From positions 904,135 through 937,534 of the forward strand of contig BFEA01000585.1 in NCBI GenBank assembly GCA_003427395.1: a stretch of DNA of 33,400 nt, given 5' to 3'. Position 1 is the first letter of the stretch, and each line of letters opens with the position of its first letter. This DNA is from Chara braunii (Eukaryota > Streptophyta > Charophyceae > Charales > Characeae). Position numbers and translations under genes: made by a program. Positions 1-8,960 of the stretch are shown piece by piece. Under the pieces are notes generated by a model that was not told the DNA's origin, searched no databases, and worked only from the letters and a program-made list of their open reading frames with translations.

Positions 1-380
1 ACTTGCCTCAGCCTAATCGTGGGCAACTTCGAAAGGCCACCGCTAGGACCCTCCGGAAGGCTGTGGACTTGGCCTTTCGGTACTGTAGCAGCTACAACCT
101 TGACCTTTCGAAAGCTCTACAACTACGACTTCTAGAACTCCCTAAGACTTCTACTCAACAGGTCTACAGATCGAACCCCTGCTACCTACGGACCCTACAA
201 CAGTCTACCAACTGTTACAAATACACAGGTCACGGGTTCAACACTCGGGGTCGACACAAATACTGTACACAGGTAAGGTGAGGACTAGGGATCGAGCCCT
301 GGGATCTGCATCAGCTACTGCAAACAGGTGAATACCGTTCCACTCCCTCCAGCCTAAATTCGAGGTCCTCCGAGAATAAC
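1..380 (-). repeat. Presumed 3' UTR and part of the 3' LTR of element A
   Basis: On the minus strand the pol stop (TGA, 381-383) is followed by a short stretch that matches the sequence after the pol stop of element B (a TCGAA..TTAGGC segment near 350-370, and 10540-10552 in B). A purine-rich tract then precedes a TGGAACGG sequence. This is where a polypurine tract and the start of a 3' LTR are expected. The rest of 1-340 has no coding frame I trust. It contains three spaced segments with CTCGATCCC or GTTCGATC cores, which look like internal sub-repeats. The LTR end lies outside the window, so the assignment is by position and not by LTR pairing. Confidence 0.4.
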
Positions 381-1018
381 TCAGTCCAAAGCAGGACCTT
401 TTCCTTTCTTATCTCTCTCATAGGCTCTAACTATGTCGGGAGCTGTTTCCAGAAGTTCGGTTCTAGTAAACCAGCGGTCGTCCTCTGGCTCCTGATAAGC
501 GAATCAGACTTTATATTGTTTCTGTGGACGACCTCTACCTCCTGTTCTAAACACATCTTCACCTACGATGCCGTCAATGTCGTATCTGCCGTCCATGTCT
601 GGAGGGATCATGGACCGTCAGGAGGGAAACTGCTGACTTGTGACACATGGCAGCAACTTTGATGCATGAAATACAGGGTAGGTGTGGAGGTGCGCTGGGA
701 TCTCTACTGTGTAGGACGGCCCATCCTCTCTGCCCTTGACTTCTAGAACTCGCCACGGTCCTCTATACGCGGGCAGTAACTTCTGCGAGATGTTTTCCTC
801 AGGAGCAAACTCTTTGGACTTTACCCAGACCAAGTCGCGTACTTGGAACTGCGATGGGCGACGGTGCTTATTGGCTTGTTCTATCATTCTATGTTGTGCC
901 TTCCTGAGGTTCTCAACAACTGTAGCTAGCTCTCTCTCGTGCTGTATTGCAAACTCCCTGGTACCGGGCGGTAGCCTGTGAATCTGATCCCGGTGAAGTC
1001 CCTCAAACGGTCTGGACT
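381..1018 (-). pseudogene. Integrase C-terminus plus chromodomain, element A
   Basis: The minus-strand frame opens in the integrase C-terminal region with an IHRLPPGTREF segment, then the SH3-like LLPAYRGPW..VLEV and HTYPVFHASKLLPC blocks typical of chromoviral integrases. It continues through a stop at 618-620 into a chromodomain (IDGIV ... QYKV, FAYQEPEDDRWFTRTEL) and ends at 381. The chromodomain is broken by TGA at 504-506, at the place where element B has arginine. Chromoviral chromodomains guide integration by binding histone marks. Homology to element B stops abruptly near 1014-1018, which marks the edge of foreign sequence. Both in-frame stops are one C-to-T change away from CGA. Confidence 0.85.
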
Positions 1019-1490
1019 GGTCCAGATGTCCGGTAATTCGGACAGGCACCGGACAACCGGACAGGACCGGACCTGGACCGTCCGGACCAGTACACCAGAC
1101 ACAAAAATGTCCGGACCGAAGGGAGAAAAAATAAATAAATTAGTAATTACTAATAAGCACTATTAAGCAGTACTAACCACAGCTTACTGTCTTTCACTAT
1201 TCACAACTTGACAGCTCAATAGAGTCAATACTGTCACAGACATTCACAAAGGCTTACACAACACTAGAAAGTTGAAACCAGTTCTCAACAGACCACTCCC
1301 AAGTCACTTCAAAAAAGAGTACGAAAATCAGAAAGAAACAGAACTTTGAACTTTGAAGTTAGACTTTCTAATTCATATTCATATTCATATGAAAATTGAA
1401 AATTCAAACTGTTAAGTTATTCAGATCTGCGCAAGAACAGAATCTGAGGTCTGGTCAGGAACAGATCTAAGACAGGATCTCAAATGACCA

Positions 1491-1496
<6 letters not shown>

Positions 1497-1558
<62 letters not shown>

Positions 1559-1569
1559 TCTCTCTCTCT
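1497..1569. repeat. (TC)n microsatellite
   Basis: An almost pure TC dinucleotide run of about 73 bp, interrupted only by three ATCTATC-type variants near 1546-1555. It lies inside the foreign block of element A. Confidence 0.97.
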
Positions 1570-1677
1570 AGCTTGATGTTCTGTGGCGCTTTGCAGCCAG
1601 CGCTTCATTTTCGGAATCGGACTCAGCAGAGGGAGCCGTTGGAGGCGTCTGGCGGCGTCCGGTAGGCCCTGAAATGG

Positions 1678-1705
1678 CCAAAAAATACCAGGGGCCATTT
1701 TTTGG
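1678..1705. repeat. Perfect 9-bp inverted repeat
   Basis: CCAAAAAAT (1678-1686) and ATTTTTTGG (1697-1705) are exact reverse complements around a 10-nt spacer. A doubled TCCTAGGACC follows at 1711-1741. This is probably part of the unclassified inserted block. Confidence 0.7.
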
Positions 1706-1858
1706 GGGCGGCCTAGGACCCGAAAAACGTCCTAGGACCCCCCAAAAAGGTTTTCGAAATTTTCAAAATTGGGCCCAATCCAGACCTACCGGACCAGACA
1801 CCGGACCCATACCCAGACAACCGGACCGTCTGGATTCCCAGACGTCCGGCCGGTTGCC

Positions 1859-2210
1859 ATGGTCCGCAACTACATTGTACTTGCCTTTCACAGGCTTGAG
1901 CCTGAAGTCATACTGGTCTATCTCAGCAGCCCACCTAGTCAACTTAGGTGTCATTTTGGCCTGTGTCTTCAGCCACCTAAGAGTCTTGTGGTCTGAGTAT
2001 ACTTTGAAGTGCCTCCCAAGCAGTGTAATGCTTCCAATGCTCTAAGGCCTGCCTGAGAGCGTAGAGTTCCCTCGCATACGTCGAGGTAGCAACCTTCTTT
2101 GAGGGCATCCTCTCTGACATGAACTCTACGGGTCTGTAACCATTGTCGTCGTCCTGCTGTAACACTGCGCCTATTCCATACTAACTCGCGTCCGTGGTGA
2201 CGACAAATGG
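1859..2210 (-). pseudogene. RNase H domain of element A, truncated
   Basis: The minus-strand reading begins with FVVTTDAS, the first catalytic aspartate region of Ty3-type RNase H. It passes a TAG stop (2181-2183) where element B has CAG (Gln), and continues with YGIGAVLQQ, GYRPVEFMS and the REL-ALRQALEHWKHY block. A frameshift follows HWKHY, after which SDHKTL and TPKLTRWAAEIDQYDF are read in another frame. The domain ends at VVAD, exactly where foreign sequence starts near 1858. RNase H would degrade the RNA strand during reverse transcription; this copy cannot. Confidence 0.85.
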
Positions 2211-3446
2211 CAGAGACGGATCTGATACTTCGAGGACAAGGTACTCTATCAACGCACACTTCAACTTCTTTTGCGCAGACGTACACTCCTTATCCCATTG
2301 CCAGATTGCCTCTTTCTTAAGCAACCTGCGAAGGGGAGCGGCGATAGTCGAGAAGTTCCTCACGAACTTCCTATAGTAGTTGGCTAGACCTAGGAACGAC
2401 CACAATTCAGTCAACGTGCGGGGCGTCGGCCCATCTCTAATCGCCACTATCTTGCTGTCCTCAGGCTTAATGCCATCTCCGTCTAACACGTGGCCCAAGT
2501 ACAAGACTTGTGTCTTGGCCCACTCGCACTTCTTCGCGTTGATCTTGAAGTTAGCCTATCTCGGCTTCTCCAAGACATGCCTCAAATGACCCTGGTGCTC
2601 TGGGAGGGTCCTACTGAACGCTAAGATGTCGTCTAAATAAACTACGACGAATCTATCTAACCAAGGCCTAAACAAATCATTCATACATCGCTGAAATGTA
2701 GTTGGCGCATTGGTCAGTCCAAAGGGCATCACTATGAACTCATAATGCCCATATCTAGTCCGGAAAGCAGTCTTGTACTGGTCATCAGGATGGACCTCTA
2801 TCTGATGATATCTGGACTTTAAGTCTATCTTTGAAAAATATCTGCAACCCTGCACCCGATCTAAAAGATCGTCTATCCTGGGCAGTGGCTCAGCGTTCTT
2901 TACCGTGATCGCATTCATACCCCTATTATCTATGCACATTCGAAATTCTCCTTCCTTCTTGGGGACAAATAAAACTGGTGCTCCAAAAGGAGACGAACTG
3001 GGCCTTATCCAACCTTTCTCAAGGAGCTCATCCAACTGCTTGCTCAGTTCCTCTAACTCCCTAGGGGACATCGTGTAGACTGTTCCCTTAAGAGTTTTAC
3101 TGCCAGGCTCTATCTCTATCCTGTGCTGGATCGGCCGGGACACTACTCCTGTCGGCGGCTCTGTCAGGTCTTTGAACTCTTCCAGCAGCTTGGCAATGGT
3201 GGGATCCATGGAACTATCATCTTCCTCAGGCTCAGTGAAAGGTCTGACATACACTACGAAGACCTGGTCCTCTAATTGCTCCTTTCTCACTAATTGCCCG
3301 AACGCGGGAGCACTGAGGCAGCAATGTGCCAGCGAGTTATCTACTCCTGACACGTGGAACAGACGGGTTGTCTTAACCTCGCCTGACGGACTAGGGAGCC
3401 TACACTCATGTTTTCTCAAATGAAGTGTGGCCCTTGCTGCCTTTCC
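2211..3446 (-). pseudogene. Reverse transcriptase domain of element A
   Basis: Minus-strand frame with the usual Ty3/gypsy RT order: [21 protein letters not shown], then [25 protein letters not shown] (motif A aspartate), [11 protein letters not shown] and the catalytic YLDD at 2628-2639. The frame is the same as the upstream protease frame, which is separated from it only by TAG at 3447-3449. There element B has TGG (Trp), so this is a G-to-A nonsense change. A second stop lies at 2556-2558 (after VLEKPR). The frame then resumes through KKCEWAKTQVLYLGHVLDGDG and [17 protein letters not shown] and KSRYHQ differ from the normal CIDYR and KSGYHQ, further signs of decay. Confidence 0.92.
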
Positions 3447-4033
3447 CTAGTCCATACCTAGGACTATATCGAAAGGAAGGTTATGCTGTACGAGAAGAGT
3501 CAGGGAATGGAGAACTTTCTCCACCTTTCCGTCTTTCTCTAGGCGAAAATACGCTTGGACTCCCTCTACGTAGTCCTCAACGCGCATAGTGCGGTTGTCT
3601 GCAAAGAGACTAACTAAAGGGTCTTCCAATTTCTGGACTTTTAACCCTAGCCTCAGCTTCTTCAGCACTCTGCAACTAATATAACTATGAGTAGCCCCTG
3701 AATCTATAAGGGCCCCCACTCTACTTCTAAACACCTCTACGTCAACTAACACTAGCTGCCCTTTACTATCTTTCTTCATTTTGGCCCAGACACACATTCT
3801 CTCCTTCAACTCTTTTGCCACGCCTGTGAGGGAAGTGCCTAGAGAGACGCTAACACACGCAGTCTCTGAACAACTAACTAGGCACGGGCCTGCAACCTCT
3901 GCCGAAGGCTCATGTGGTGTGGGAGTTTCCTGTACGCGCACGCTCGCTTCCCCAAATGGCCTAGTAGTAGGGGCAGTTGCAACCCCTACCGGCGGCTGCC
4001 TTTTGACTCTTGGGCAGCCCATCGGGCCTGTCT
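3447..4033 (-). pseudogene. Protease region of element A pol
   Basis: The frame contains the retropepsin active site as IDSGATHSYIS, with the DSG codons at 3696-3704 and a downstream FDIVLG segment that matches the second half of retroviral aspartic proteases. The DSG form, not DTG, is common in Ty3/gypsy. It would cleave Gag-Pol. The frame opens after a stop at 4034-4036, overlaps the end of gag by about 45 bp in the -1 phase and ends at TAG 3447-3449 just before RT. No independent start codon is required if translation arrives by frameshift. An ATG also exists at 4020-4022. Confidence 0.85.
3986..4033 (-). promoter_or_regulatory. Gag/pol overlap, candidate -1 frameshift region (A)
   Basis: Gag ends at TAG 3986-3988, while the protease frame, shifted by -1, is open from 4033. 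Within the overlap the sequence GTCAAAAGG allows AAA-to-AAA slippage. The -1 frame then reads K-R-Q-P-P-V-G-V. Element B has the same spacing, the same TAG and a matching -1 peptide. The site is not a canonical X-XXY-YYZ heptamer. See the matching entry at 6911-6932. Confidence 0.5.
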
Positions 4034-4128
4034 ATACTTAGGACAATATTTAATAATATGGGCAGGGTCACCACATCGGGCCTGTCTATACTTAGGACAA
4101 TATTTAATAATATGGGCAGGGTCACCAT
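4021..4128. repeat. 54-bp in-frame tandem duplication in the gag zinc knuckle
   Basis: Positions 4021-4074 and 4075-4128 are virtually identical direct repeats, differing only at the final base. The period of 54 bp equals 18 codons, so the reading frame is kept. The duplicated segment encodes the core of the CCHC knuckle (GDPAHIIKYCPKYRQAR), giving two consecutive half knuckles. Confidence 0.95.
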
Positions 4129-5154
4129 AGTAAATGCACTGCCCATGGTCCATACGCGGCTGCCACACTTTCTGGTCCAGACCCAGATCTTCCCATGGCC
4201 GGCCTTGTGGGCAACCTGGGTGCCAACCTCCTGACCTTTGAGGTGACCTACTACCTCGTCGCCGCGGGGATCCACCGGGACCTTGACGATTTGGCAGGGG
4301 ACCTTGACCCCTACCTCCCACTTGACGGTTCCCTTGACCGCCAACCCCCTGTGCGCCTGGTCATCGACCTCCCGTGGCCTGGCCCCTTTGGCCCTGGCCC
4401 CTTTGGCCCTGGCCGCCTCCTCTACTTTGCGGCCTCCCTCCAGCCGCGACAGCAACATAGGTCCTCCCTTGACCTACAGTACTGTCCTCCTCCTCGAGCC
4501 CCCACTCAATCTGACTGTAGGGGACCTCGTCTGTACCACCTTCGTCTAACGTAAGGATCAAATGATCCTTGGCCCTAACTTGGCCAGAGATGGTACGACG
4601 TTTCCACGCCCTCCCCTTATCTAAGTCCTTAGGCCAGAAAGTGGAAACTGGCTTGACTTCGCCTCAAACAGGACCACTTCTCGACTGAACGCGTCATATG
4701 TGATGTTGGCCTGTTTGGTCTTGTCAAAGAAATACCCTCGTAAGGGCTCTGGCATGGCACGGTAAAACAACTGGACCAACTGGGTCTCAATGACCCCGTG
4801 GTCTGGGACAACTACGAAGTCGTCCATGACAGCTTTGAGTGCTCGCGCACTCCTCCACTGTCACGAGTGGATGGTTTAGAGTTTGTCAGAGCCCTTGACG
4901 CCTCTTGTGACGCCAGCGAACCTCTCACGCAGGAGTCGGAGAAAAGTGGAGAGAGGGGTGAGCCTAGAATATGCAATCATATTGTGCTCACAATCAGCGG
5001 CGCGTGCAAAGGACCTGGCGAAGCTGGCCGCTTCGTCCTTCAATGCATGGAAGGCTACGAGGACTTGCTCCTCGGGGGCGATATGTTGCAGATATACGTA
5101 TGTATTGATACTGGCCTCCCAGTTATCAAAGTTATCATCCTTCTTCCCGCTACA

Positions 5155-5690
5155 CCTAGGCTATGGCGGACTATTAAGGGCTCTGCCCTCCTGTGCAAAG
5201 GACCGCAAAGCAGCTATGTCGCTGCACTCTTGTCCAAAGGACAACCCAAAGCAGCTATGTCGCTGGTAACTAAGTCGCCATGCCTGAATCTGCCTCGAGC
5301 TTCCTCGGTGTGGCACTACCCCAATTGGGGCCTCCCCTTCTTCCTCCTCCTCAGGCTGGGCTGCTCGCCATAGCCAGGTCGAGCGCCCAACTGCTCTTCT
5401 CCTCCAGGCAGCGCTTCCCAAGTCCAGTGCTTGGCTCCAGCAACATGTCGCCAATCCTTCCATACTGCAAATGAGGAGTTGCTTGCTCCTCCTAAAGATA
5501 TAGCGGCCTACTGGCCTCTTGGGCGGTGACTTCCCAGGCTGAGCCGCCTGCCAACAATCGGTACCTCCTCCCTTTCGAAGGGAAACATCATTGCAGGCTT
5601 TGCGATAGTCTGGACAGGCCCTAGACTCAGGCAACTTGGACTGGTACCGGCATACCTCTAACCTACCGCTACTAGCAGAGGTAGGTCAGC
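5155..5690 (+). repeat. Dispersed repeat R, copy 1
   Basis: This segment matches 22443-23157 (inverted) and 32871-33347 (same strand). Shared anchors include CCTAGGCTATGGCGGAC, CCTCGAGCTTCC, GCAAATGAGGAG, TATAGCGGCCTACT, GGTACCTCCTCCCTTT, GGGAAACATCATTG and CTACCTCTA..CCTACCGCTA. Copy 1 lacks the right-hand tail present in the other two. It also contains an internal doubling of an AAAGCAGCTATGTCGCTG segment (near 5201-5267). No coding frame is conserved among the copies. It begins exactly where gag of element A stops being readable, which suggests insertion into that element. It could be a non-autonomous element or an LTR fragment; the class is unknown. Confidence 0.85.
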
Positions 5691-6566
5691 CGAGGGCGTT
5701 TGCTGGTTCGTTGTAGTATAGATACGCTTGGTTAACGCCAAGCGAACCGGAACGCCGTCCGTTCCTACGGCGCTAATCTCCTAGGTGCGAACCGGACGCC
5801 GGTCGACGAGGACGGTCTCACCAAGCATGAAACCCAAATATTTATCCTAGTCCCTTAGACACACAATCAAGCGAAAGTTACAACAACCATACATAGTTAC
5901 ATCGAAAGGAATCGACCGTAGTCGATAGGATGGTATGTCCAAGCTGAAATAATAACTAAAAGAAATTGAATCTTCACTTAATACATTCATTATCACAAGA
6001 TCAAAATACAATCCGACCGCCTCAGGTCGAACACCACGAAACAATCAAAACAACCGTGAACAAGGAGTTGGCTTACTGAGAATAACAGTGATGCAGCCGA
6101 CAAGGTAGTCGGTCTGCCTTAGTTTTGACTTGATGAGACGCGCTGCCAACGTTATTCATTCCACCTATCGCCGACTTAAGATTAGACACACATATCTGTC
6201 TTCATTCGTTTTCAATCTTTTCGGATGACAAGCTACTTTGCGAATGATTCTTGATCAGGGGGATTGCTTGAAGTGTTACATGCCTCTCCCTCTAGGAAGT
6301 GGTCTGGGGTACTCCTCGTCCGAGCACAAGACTCGGATCTCAGAAGTCGGGCCGTCTCCACCGAATCGGCAAGTACCCCTCCGTAGAACGGTCCACTCCG
6401 GGTCGATAACAGGGTCAGCTCCTGAAGCAACGAACCCCCGCCCCAGATGCTTCGTAGGGTTAGAAGATGTGTCCATTGCAAGTAACTCTCAGTTATTCTT
6501 ATTTCTCTTGAATTCAGGGTAGCTTGGACGAAAAGAAATCAAAGGAGATAGAGAACGAGAATCATT
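5691..6566. other. Region without a secure gene, hairpin at 5725-5744
   Basis: CGCTTGG (5725-5731) and CCAAGCG (5738-5744) form a perfect hairpin. Further CG-rich inverted pairs lie at 5750-5815. 5820-6230 shows nothing recognisable. A minus-strand frame at 6276-6476 (66 codons, with DPEWTVLRRGTCRFGGDG) looks protein-like but has no recognised family and no neighbours in frame. A pyrimidine tract ending in TTCAG at 6490-6517, just before gag of element B, resembles a 3' splice site. No 5' LTR matching the sequence after element B was found here. Confidence 0.5.
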
Positions 6567-6932
6567 TGGACAGGTAGAGGAAGAGGAGGCCGCGGTCGTG
6601 GAGGTAGAGGACCAGACACCCCGAGGGATGGTAGCGAAGGTAGCTACTACGTGGGTGGAAGGGGCAATGGTCCCTTGCAAGGTGGCCGAGGACCCAACTC
6701 CACATGGGGAAGAGGAAGAGGCACGTGGAACGGAAACTGGAACGAAAACTGGGATTGACAATATCCACCCCATCCTGGCATGCCCGAAGGCAGACCTTGG
6801 GAAAAGATGGGGATAACAGAAAAAGCTTGGCAAGACAGGAAAACCGTTGGACAGTGCCTCAAATGTGGTGACCCCGACCACATTGTTCCCGTTTGTCCAA
6901 ACTACAAGCCACCAAAAGGGATCAGCCAGTAG
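6567..6932 (+). pseudogene. Gag C-terminus with RGG-like tract and CCHC knuckle, element B
   Basis: The frame starts in a Gly/Arg-rich segment (TGRGRGGRGRGGRGPD), typical of RNA-binding tails. It crosses a TGA stop (6756-6758), then reads MPEGRPWEKMG and a complete zinc knuckle at 6855-6896 (C-x2-C-x4-H-x4-C: CLKCGDPDHIVPVC). It ends at TAG 6930-6932. Element A has the same order, with PQGRPWEDLG before its knuckle. The knuckle would bind genomic RNA for packaging. Unlike the copy in element A, all four zinc ligands are intact. Confidence 0.85.
6911..6932 (+). promoter_or_regulatory. Gag/pol overlap, candidate -1 frameshift region (B)
   Basis: The gag frame reads P-K-G-I-S-Q-stop, while the -1 frame from CAAAAGG reads K-R-D-Q-P-V-G-V across the gag TAG. 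Element A has the same CAAAAGG, the same 9-nt gap to GTAGGGGT and a TAG at the aligned position. This supports a genuine gag stop with pol reached in the -1 phase. The later pol-frame TAG at 6959-6961 is decay. Confidence 0.5.
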
Positions 6933-7540
6933 GGGTCTCAATTGCCTCTACAGGAACTTAGGATGCAAGTAGATTGAAATCCTCCCATCTGAAGGTGCCC
7001 GTGGCAGAAACTGAAGAGGTAGACGGTCCCCACCTAGTTAGCTGTCCAGAGGTAGTTAGTGTGTGTACCTCTCTAGGTGGATCCCTTGCTGGCATGGGTG
7101 ATGAGTTGGCCACTCGTCGCAAAGCTTGGACCGAAATGAAAAAACCTAAAGGGCAGCTAGTAATTGCAGGTTTGGAAGTTAATAAAATAAGAGTAGGTGA
7201 AATGATTGACAGTGGGTCAACGCGCAACTACATTAGTAAGAAAGGTTTGCAAAAGTTGCGTTTTGGGCTAAAGGTTAAGCAATTGAACGAGCCCATAACA
7301 AGTGTGTATTAGCAAATAACAGCGAGATTGTCATGGACAGATATATTGAAGGGATCAAGATATACTTTCGACTCGAAGCAGAGGGGATGGTGGAACTTGT
7401 TCTCCACTCTCGGACTCTCTTGGTGGAAGACAGTCTCCCTTTTGACATTCTTTTAGGCACAGATTGGGGGGAAGCTGCATATGCGGATGTGAAATTAAGA
7501 GACCATGAGTGTTGGCGCCGCAGGGTGGAAAGAAGAAAAT
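6933..7540 (+). pseudogene. Protease region of element B pol
   Basis: After a TAG at 6959-6961 the frame is open to 7312. It encodes LVSCPEVVSVCTSLGGSLAG and the retropepsin active site MIDSGSTRNYIS (DSG at 7208-7216). A frame change near 7306-7312 leads to MDRYIEGIKIYFRLEAEG and LPFDILLGTDWGEAA, the second half of the protease and its link to RT. A further shift near 7525 joins the RT frame. The TDWGEAA segment shows that the stop in element A at 3447 replaced a tryptophan codon. Confidence 0.85.
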
Positions 7541-8678
7541 CGGCTTGTTTCATGAATCTGGTAAGGAAAGCAGCTTAGCTCGTTGTTGCATGAGTGCCCC
7601 CGCGTTCACCCGTCATATAAAGAAAAACAATCTAATTGATCAGGTGTTTGTGGCATATGTGCGCCCAATAAAGGAAGGGGAAATTAAGGAGGAGGAAAAA
7701 TTCCTAGAAGTTGAGAAAATTCTGAAAGAATTCGCAAATGTGGCAGAGGCCAGAGCGGTGTGGTAGAATGACCTATTAAGCATCGCATTGATATTATACC
7801 TGGAAGTCAAATTCCCAAGGGCCCAGTTTATAGAATGTCACCAAAAAAATTGGATGAACTGCGAACCCAGCGACGAAATGCTGGAAAAGGGATGGATTAG
7901 GCCTAGTTCCTCACCCTATGGTGCGCCAGTGTTGTTTGTGCCAAAGAAAGATGGTGGGGTCCGCGTGTGTATTGATTATAGAAGATTAAATGACATAATT
8001 GTTAAGAATGTCGAGCCATTACCCAGAATTGATGATCTGCTTGATAGAGTTCAAGGTAGCAAGTACTTCATGAAAATTGACTTGAAATCTGGCTGCCAGC
8101 AGATTGAGGTAGAACCAGAAGACCAATATAAGATTGCCTTTCGGACTAGGTATGGGCACTATGAATTCATTGTGTTGCCCTTTGGTCTTACTAACGCACC
8201 CGCAACCTTTCAGCGAACAATGAATGAACATTTTCGTGAGTGGCTTGTATATCTGGACGATATTATGATTTTTAGTAAAAGTCTAAATGAACATTGTGAG
8301 CACCTAGGACTCGTGCTAAATAAGTTGCATGAAGCAAAGTTGAAATTGAACCCCAAGAAGTGTGAGTGGGCAAAGCATCAGGTATTGTATTTGGGATATA
8401 TTCTAGACGGAGAAGGTATCAAAATGGAAGACACAAAAATTGCAGCTATTCGAGATTGGTCCAACCCACGTACTTTGATGGAACTATGGTCGTTCCTAGG
8501 GTTGGCAAATTACTATCGTAAGTTTATAAAGCACTTCATGATAATTGTTGCTTCCCTTCGCAGACTATTGAAGAAGGAAACAATCTGGAAGTGGGACCAA
8601 GACTGTACGTCTTCGTTTAAGCGTCTAAAGAAATGTTTGATTAATTATCCGGTCTTAAAAGTTGTTGATCCATCTTAG
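7541..8678 (+). pseudogene. Reverse transcriptase domain of element B
   Basis: The frame contains [52 protein letters not shown] (motif A aspartate), [12 protein letters not shown] and catalytic YLDD at 8250-8261. It then reads [21 protein letters not shown] and [11 protein letters not shown]. The stop at 7764-7766 and small indels damage the start of the domain. Compared with element A, five codons are missing between REWL and VYLDD, an in-frame 15-bp loss in the strand leading into the active site. KSGCQQ replaces the usual KSGYHQ. It ends at TAG 8676-8678 just before RNase H. Confidence 0.92.
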
Positions 8679-8960
8679 CTCTTTGTCGTTACCACCGACG
8701 CCAGTCAGTACAAGATAGGCGTTGTACTCCAACAGGATGATGAAATGGATACAGGCCTGTTGAGTTTATGTCCCGATGACTGCCTAGTGAGAAGGTCGCC
8801 CCTTCCACTCATGAAAGAGAGTTGTTCGCTCTCCGGGAAGCTTTGGACCATTGGCGCCATTATCTCCTAGGTCGCCACTCGAAAGTGTACTCAGATCATG
8901 AGACACTCCGCTGGATGAAAACGCAGGCCCGAATGACCCCTAAACTGATGAGATGGGCTG
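8679..8960 (+). pseudogene. RNase H domain of element B
   Basis: Immediately after the RT stop the sequence reads FVVTTDASQY with the first catalytic aspartate. After a frameshift near 8735 it reads GYRPVEFMS, and then past a small indel PSEKVAPSTHERELFALREAL, HWRHYLLGRH, SDHETLRWMKTQ and TPKLMRWAAE. A 2-bp insertion near 8960 moves the reading into the integrase frame (IDQYDFELKPVKGKYN). The Glu in HERELFALREAL and the later Asp in SDHETL match the RNase H catalytic pattern of Ty3/gypsy elements. Confidence 0.85.

Larger units (their letters stand above)
1019..1858. mobile_element. Foreign block replacing the integrase core of element A
   Basis: Retroviral homology breaks at about 1018 (integrase C-terminus) and at about 1858 (RNase H to integrase junction). 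The 840 bp between carry no pol similarity. Both margins are dense in CCGGAC/GTCCGG motifs: 1028-1110 on the left and 1785-1862 on the right, with ACCGGAC in the same orientation on both sides. Inside are a (TC)n microsatellite, a perfect hairpin at 1678-1705 and a doubled CCTAGGACC. The integrase zinc finger and DDE core are missing, so the event was insertion plus deletion or a recombination. Motif-dense ends are known from subterminal regions of several DNA transposons, but I see no terminal inverted repeats or transposase, so the class is unknown. Confidence 0.5.
3986..5154 (-). pseudogene. Gag of element A, N-terminus lost
   Basis: On the minus strand a gag core is readable from about 5154: DDNFDNWEASINTYVYLQ, APEEQVLVAFHALKDEAASF and LRERFAGVTRG, then LFYRAMPEPLRGYFFDK and YDAFSREVVLFEAK. 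Two stops (TAA 4876-4878, TGA 4861-4863) interrupt it, both one C-to-T step from Gln or Arg codons. A frameshift near 4635-4645 moves the reading to a Gly/Arg-rich segment (4361-4561) and then a CCHC zinc knuckle. The first knuckle has Tyr in place of its second Cys, and a duplicated copy keeps that Cys. The frame ends with TAG at 3986-3988. Gag forms the particle and binds RNA. The N-terminus is missing because a dispersed repeat begins at 5155. Confidence 0.88.
1..5160 (-). mobile_element. Degenerate Ty3/gypsy chromovirus, element A
   Basis: Reading right to left on the minus strand, the order is gag (5154-3986), protease, reverse transcriptase, RNase H, integrase C-terminus and chromodomain (ending at 381). 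This is the order of Ty3/gypsy chromoviruses (Metaviridae). The copy cannot be active. Its gag N-terminus is cut by a dispersed repeat at 5155, there are frameshifts in gag and RNase H, and in-frame stops lie at 4876-4878, 4861-4863, 3447-3449, 2556-2558, 2181-2183, 618-620 and 504-506. An unrelated block (about 1019-1858) replaces the integrase zinc finger and catalytic core. The 5' LTR was not identified. The element resembles element B closely in protein sequence, so the two belong to related families. Confidence 0.93.

Noticed and set aside
159-310. Three GTTCGATC/CTCGATCCC segments resembling a Pol III B box
   Set aside because: They recur as spaced sub-repeats, no A box or tRNA fold could be built, and they fall in the presumed LTR of element A.
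4883-5269. Plus-strand frame of 128 codons
   Set aside because: It is antisense to the gag core of element A, which is recognisable on the minus strand.
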